Shown here: one piece after another, positions 6,060-6,216 of the stretch
Numbering within the stretch: the stretch's first letter is position 1
How the letters are laid out: each line of letters starts with the position of its first letter
NCBI GenBank assembly: GCA_005877365.1
Contig: VBPP01000234.1
Coordinates: 1 to 6,216, forward strand
DNA from: Nitrososphaerota archaeon
Lineage (GTDB): Archaea; Thermoproteota; Nitrososphaeria; Nitrososphaerales; Gagatemarchaeaceae
Direction of reading: 5' to 3'
Length of the DNA stretch: 6,216 nt
Program-made: the position numbers and the translations under genes
Notes under the pieces: model-generated
Database searches by the model: none
Told to the model about the DNA's origin: nothing
What the model saw: only the letters and a program-made list of their open reading frames with translations

Positions 6060-6062
6060 ACG

Positions 6063-6068
6063 ACCTCC
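6063..6068 (-). promoter_or_regulatory. Shine-Dalgarno site supporting the TTG start of the DHH gene
   Basis: GGAGGT on the minus strand sits 3 nt before the TTG at 6059. The spacer is short, but this is a clear SD-like site before a non-ATG start. It suggests translation from a leadered or polycistronic message rather than a leaderless one. An ATAAATT box at 6076-6082 is about 20 nt from the TTG, a little close for a promoter used by this start. Confidence 0.45.
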
Positions 6069-6078
6069 GACCTTGAAT

Positions 6079-6216
6079 TTATGGGATGTCCTTTGCTTCT
6101 CTACCCGTTTCGCTCCCTTCGAGAAGGTAAGTGAGCGGAATCCTCACCACGTTGACGAGAGAAGGAAGCATCAGCATGAAGAGCAGAAGTGGAAATTCTA
6201 ACTCTATCCGCAACCC
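6079..6216 (-). CDS. possible C-terminal end of an unidentified gene entering from the right edge
   Basis: On the minus strand a frame is open from the window edge to TAA at 6081-6079, giving 45 residues. It has a hydrophobic run (FPLLLFMLMLPSLVNVVRIPLTYLL, residues 8-32) and a charged tail ending AKDIP, which could be a last membrane helix and a cytosolic tail. The family is not recognised. It stops 19 nt before the DHH start on the same strand, a spacing typical of operons, and its third-position GC (26 of 45 codons) is only mildly GC-rich. It could instead be a chance open frame in a leader region. Confidence 0.35.
   Translation of the reverse strand, partial: GLRIELEFPLLLFMLMLPSLVNVVRIPLTYLLEGSETGREAKDIP

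Overview
The window looks like a chromosomal segment of a GC-rich archaeon, probably a Thermoproteota/Thaumarchaeota-type lineage, though the rank cannot be fixed from sequence alone. The archaeal signs are the 5' end of an archaeosine-type tRNA-guanine transglycosylase, TATA-like boxes placed about 26 nt before start codons (leaderless transcription), frequent GTG/TTG starts, and an archaeal HTH-phosphoribosyltransferase. Housekeeping genes here sample at about 63-65% GC.

Layout. At the left edge, the first 72 codons of tgtA run leftward off the window. It is divergent from a polytopic GT-C (PMT/GT39-type) glycosyltransferase, and the two share a short AT-rich promoter spacer. An accessory patch follows (about 1852-2850). 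It holds a chlorite-dismutase-like heme protein of the short 'lineage II' type, lower in GC (about 50-55% in sampled lines), and a 55-codon stub of a Rieske/DAO-type FAD-dependent oxidoreductase that stops just after its dinucleotide-binding motif.

Next is a compact rightward operon: an HTH-phosphoribosyltransferase (likely purine-type regulator), a stand-alone NAD(P)H-hydrate dehydratase (nnrD) that lacks the usual TPHxGE segment, and a UbiE/MenG-like methyltransferase overlapping nnrD by 4 nt. A convergent DHH/DHHA1 phosphoesterase ends 7 nt from the methyltransferase. Upstream of it, on the same strand, a short reading frame enters from the right edge and may be the C-terminus of another gene.

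How they work together. The operon links three themes: nucleotide/PRPP sensing, repair of damaged NAD(P)H, and probable quinone methylation. It is a plausible redox-cofactor maintenance unit, but that link is inference. The accessory patch is the least ordinary part: a transferred-looking heme enzyme with an uncertain N-terminus, operator-like inverted repeats, and a truncated flavoenzyme next to an operon promoter. No CRISPR array, tRNA, rRNA or complete mobile element was seen.
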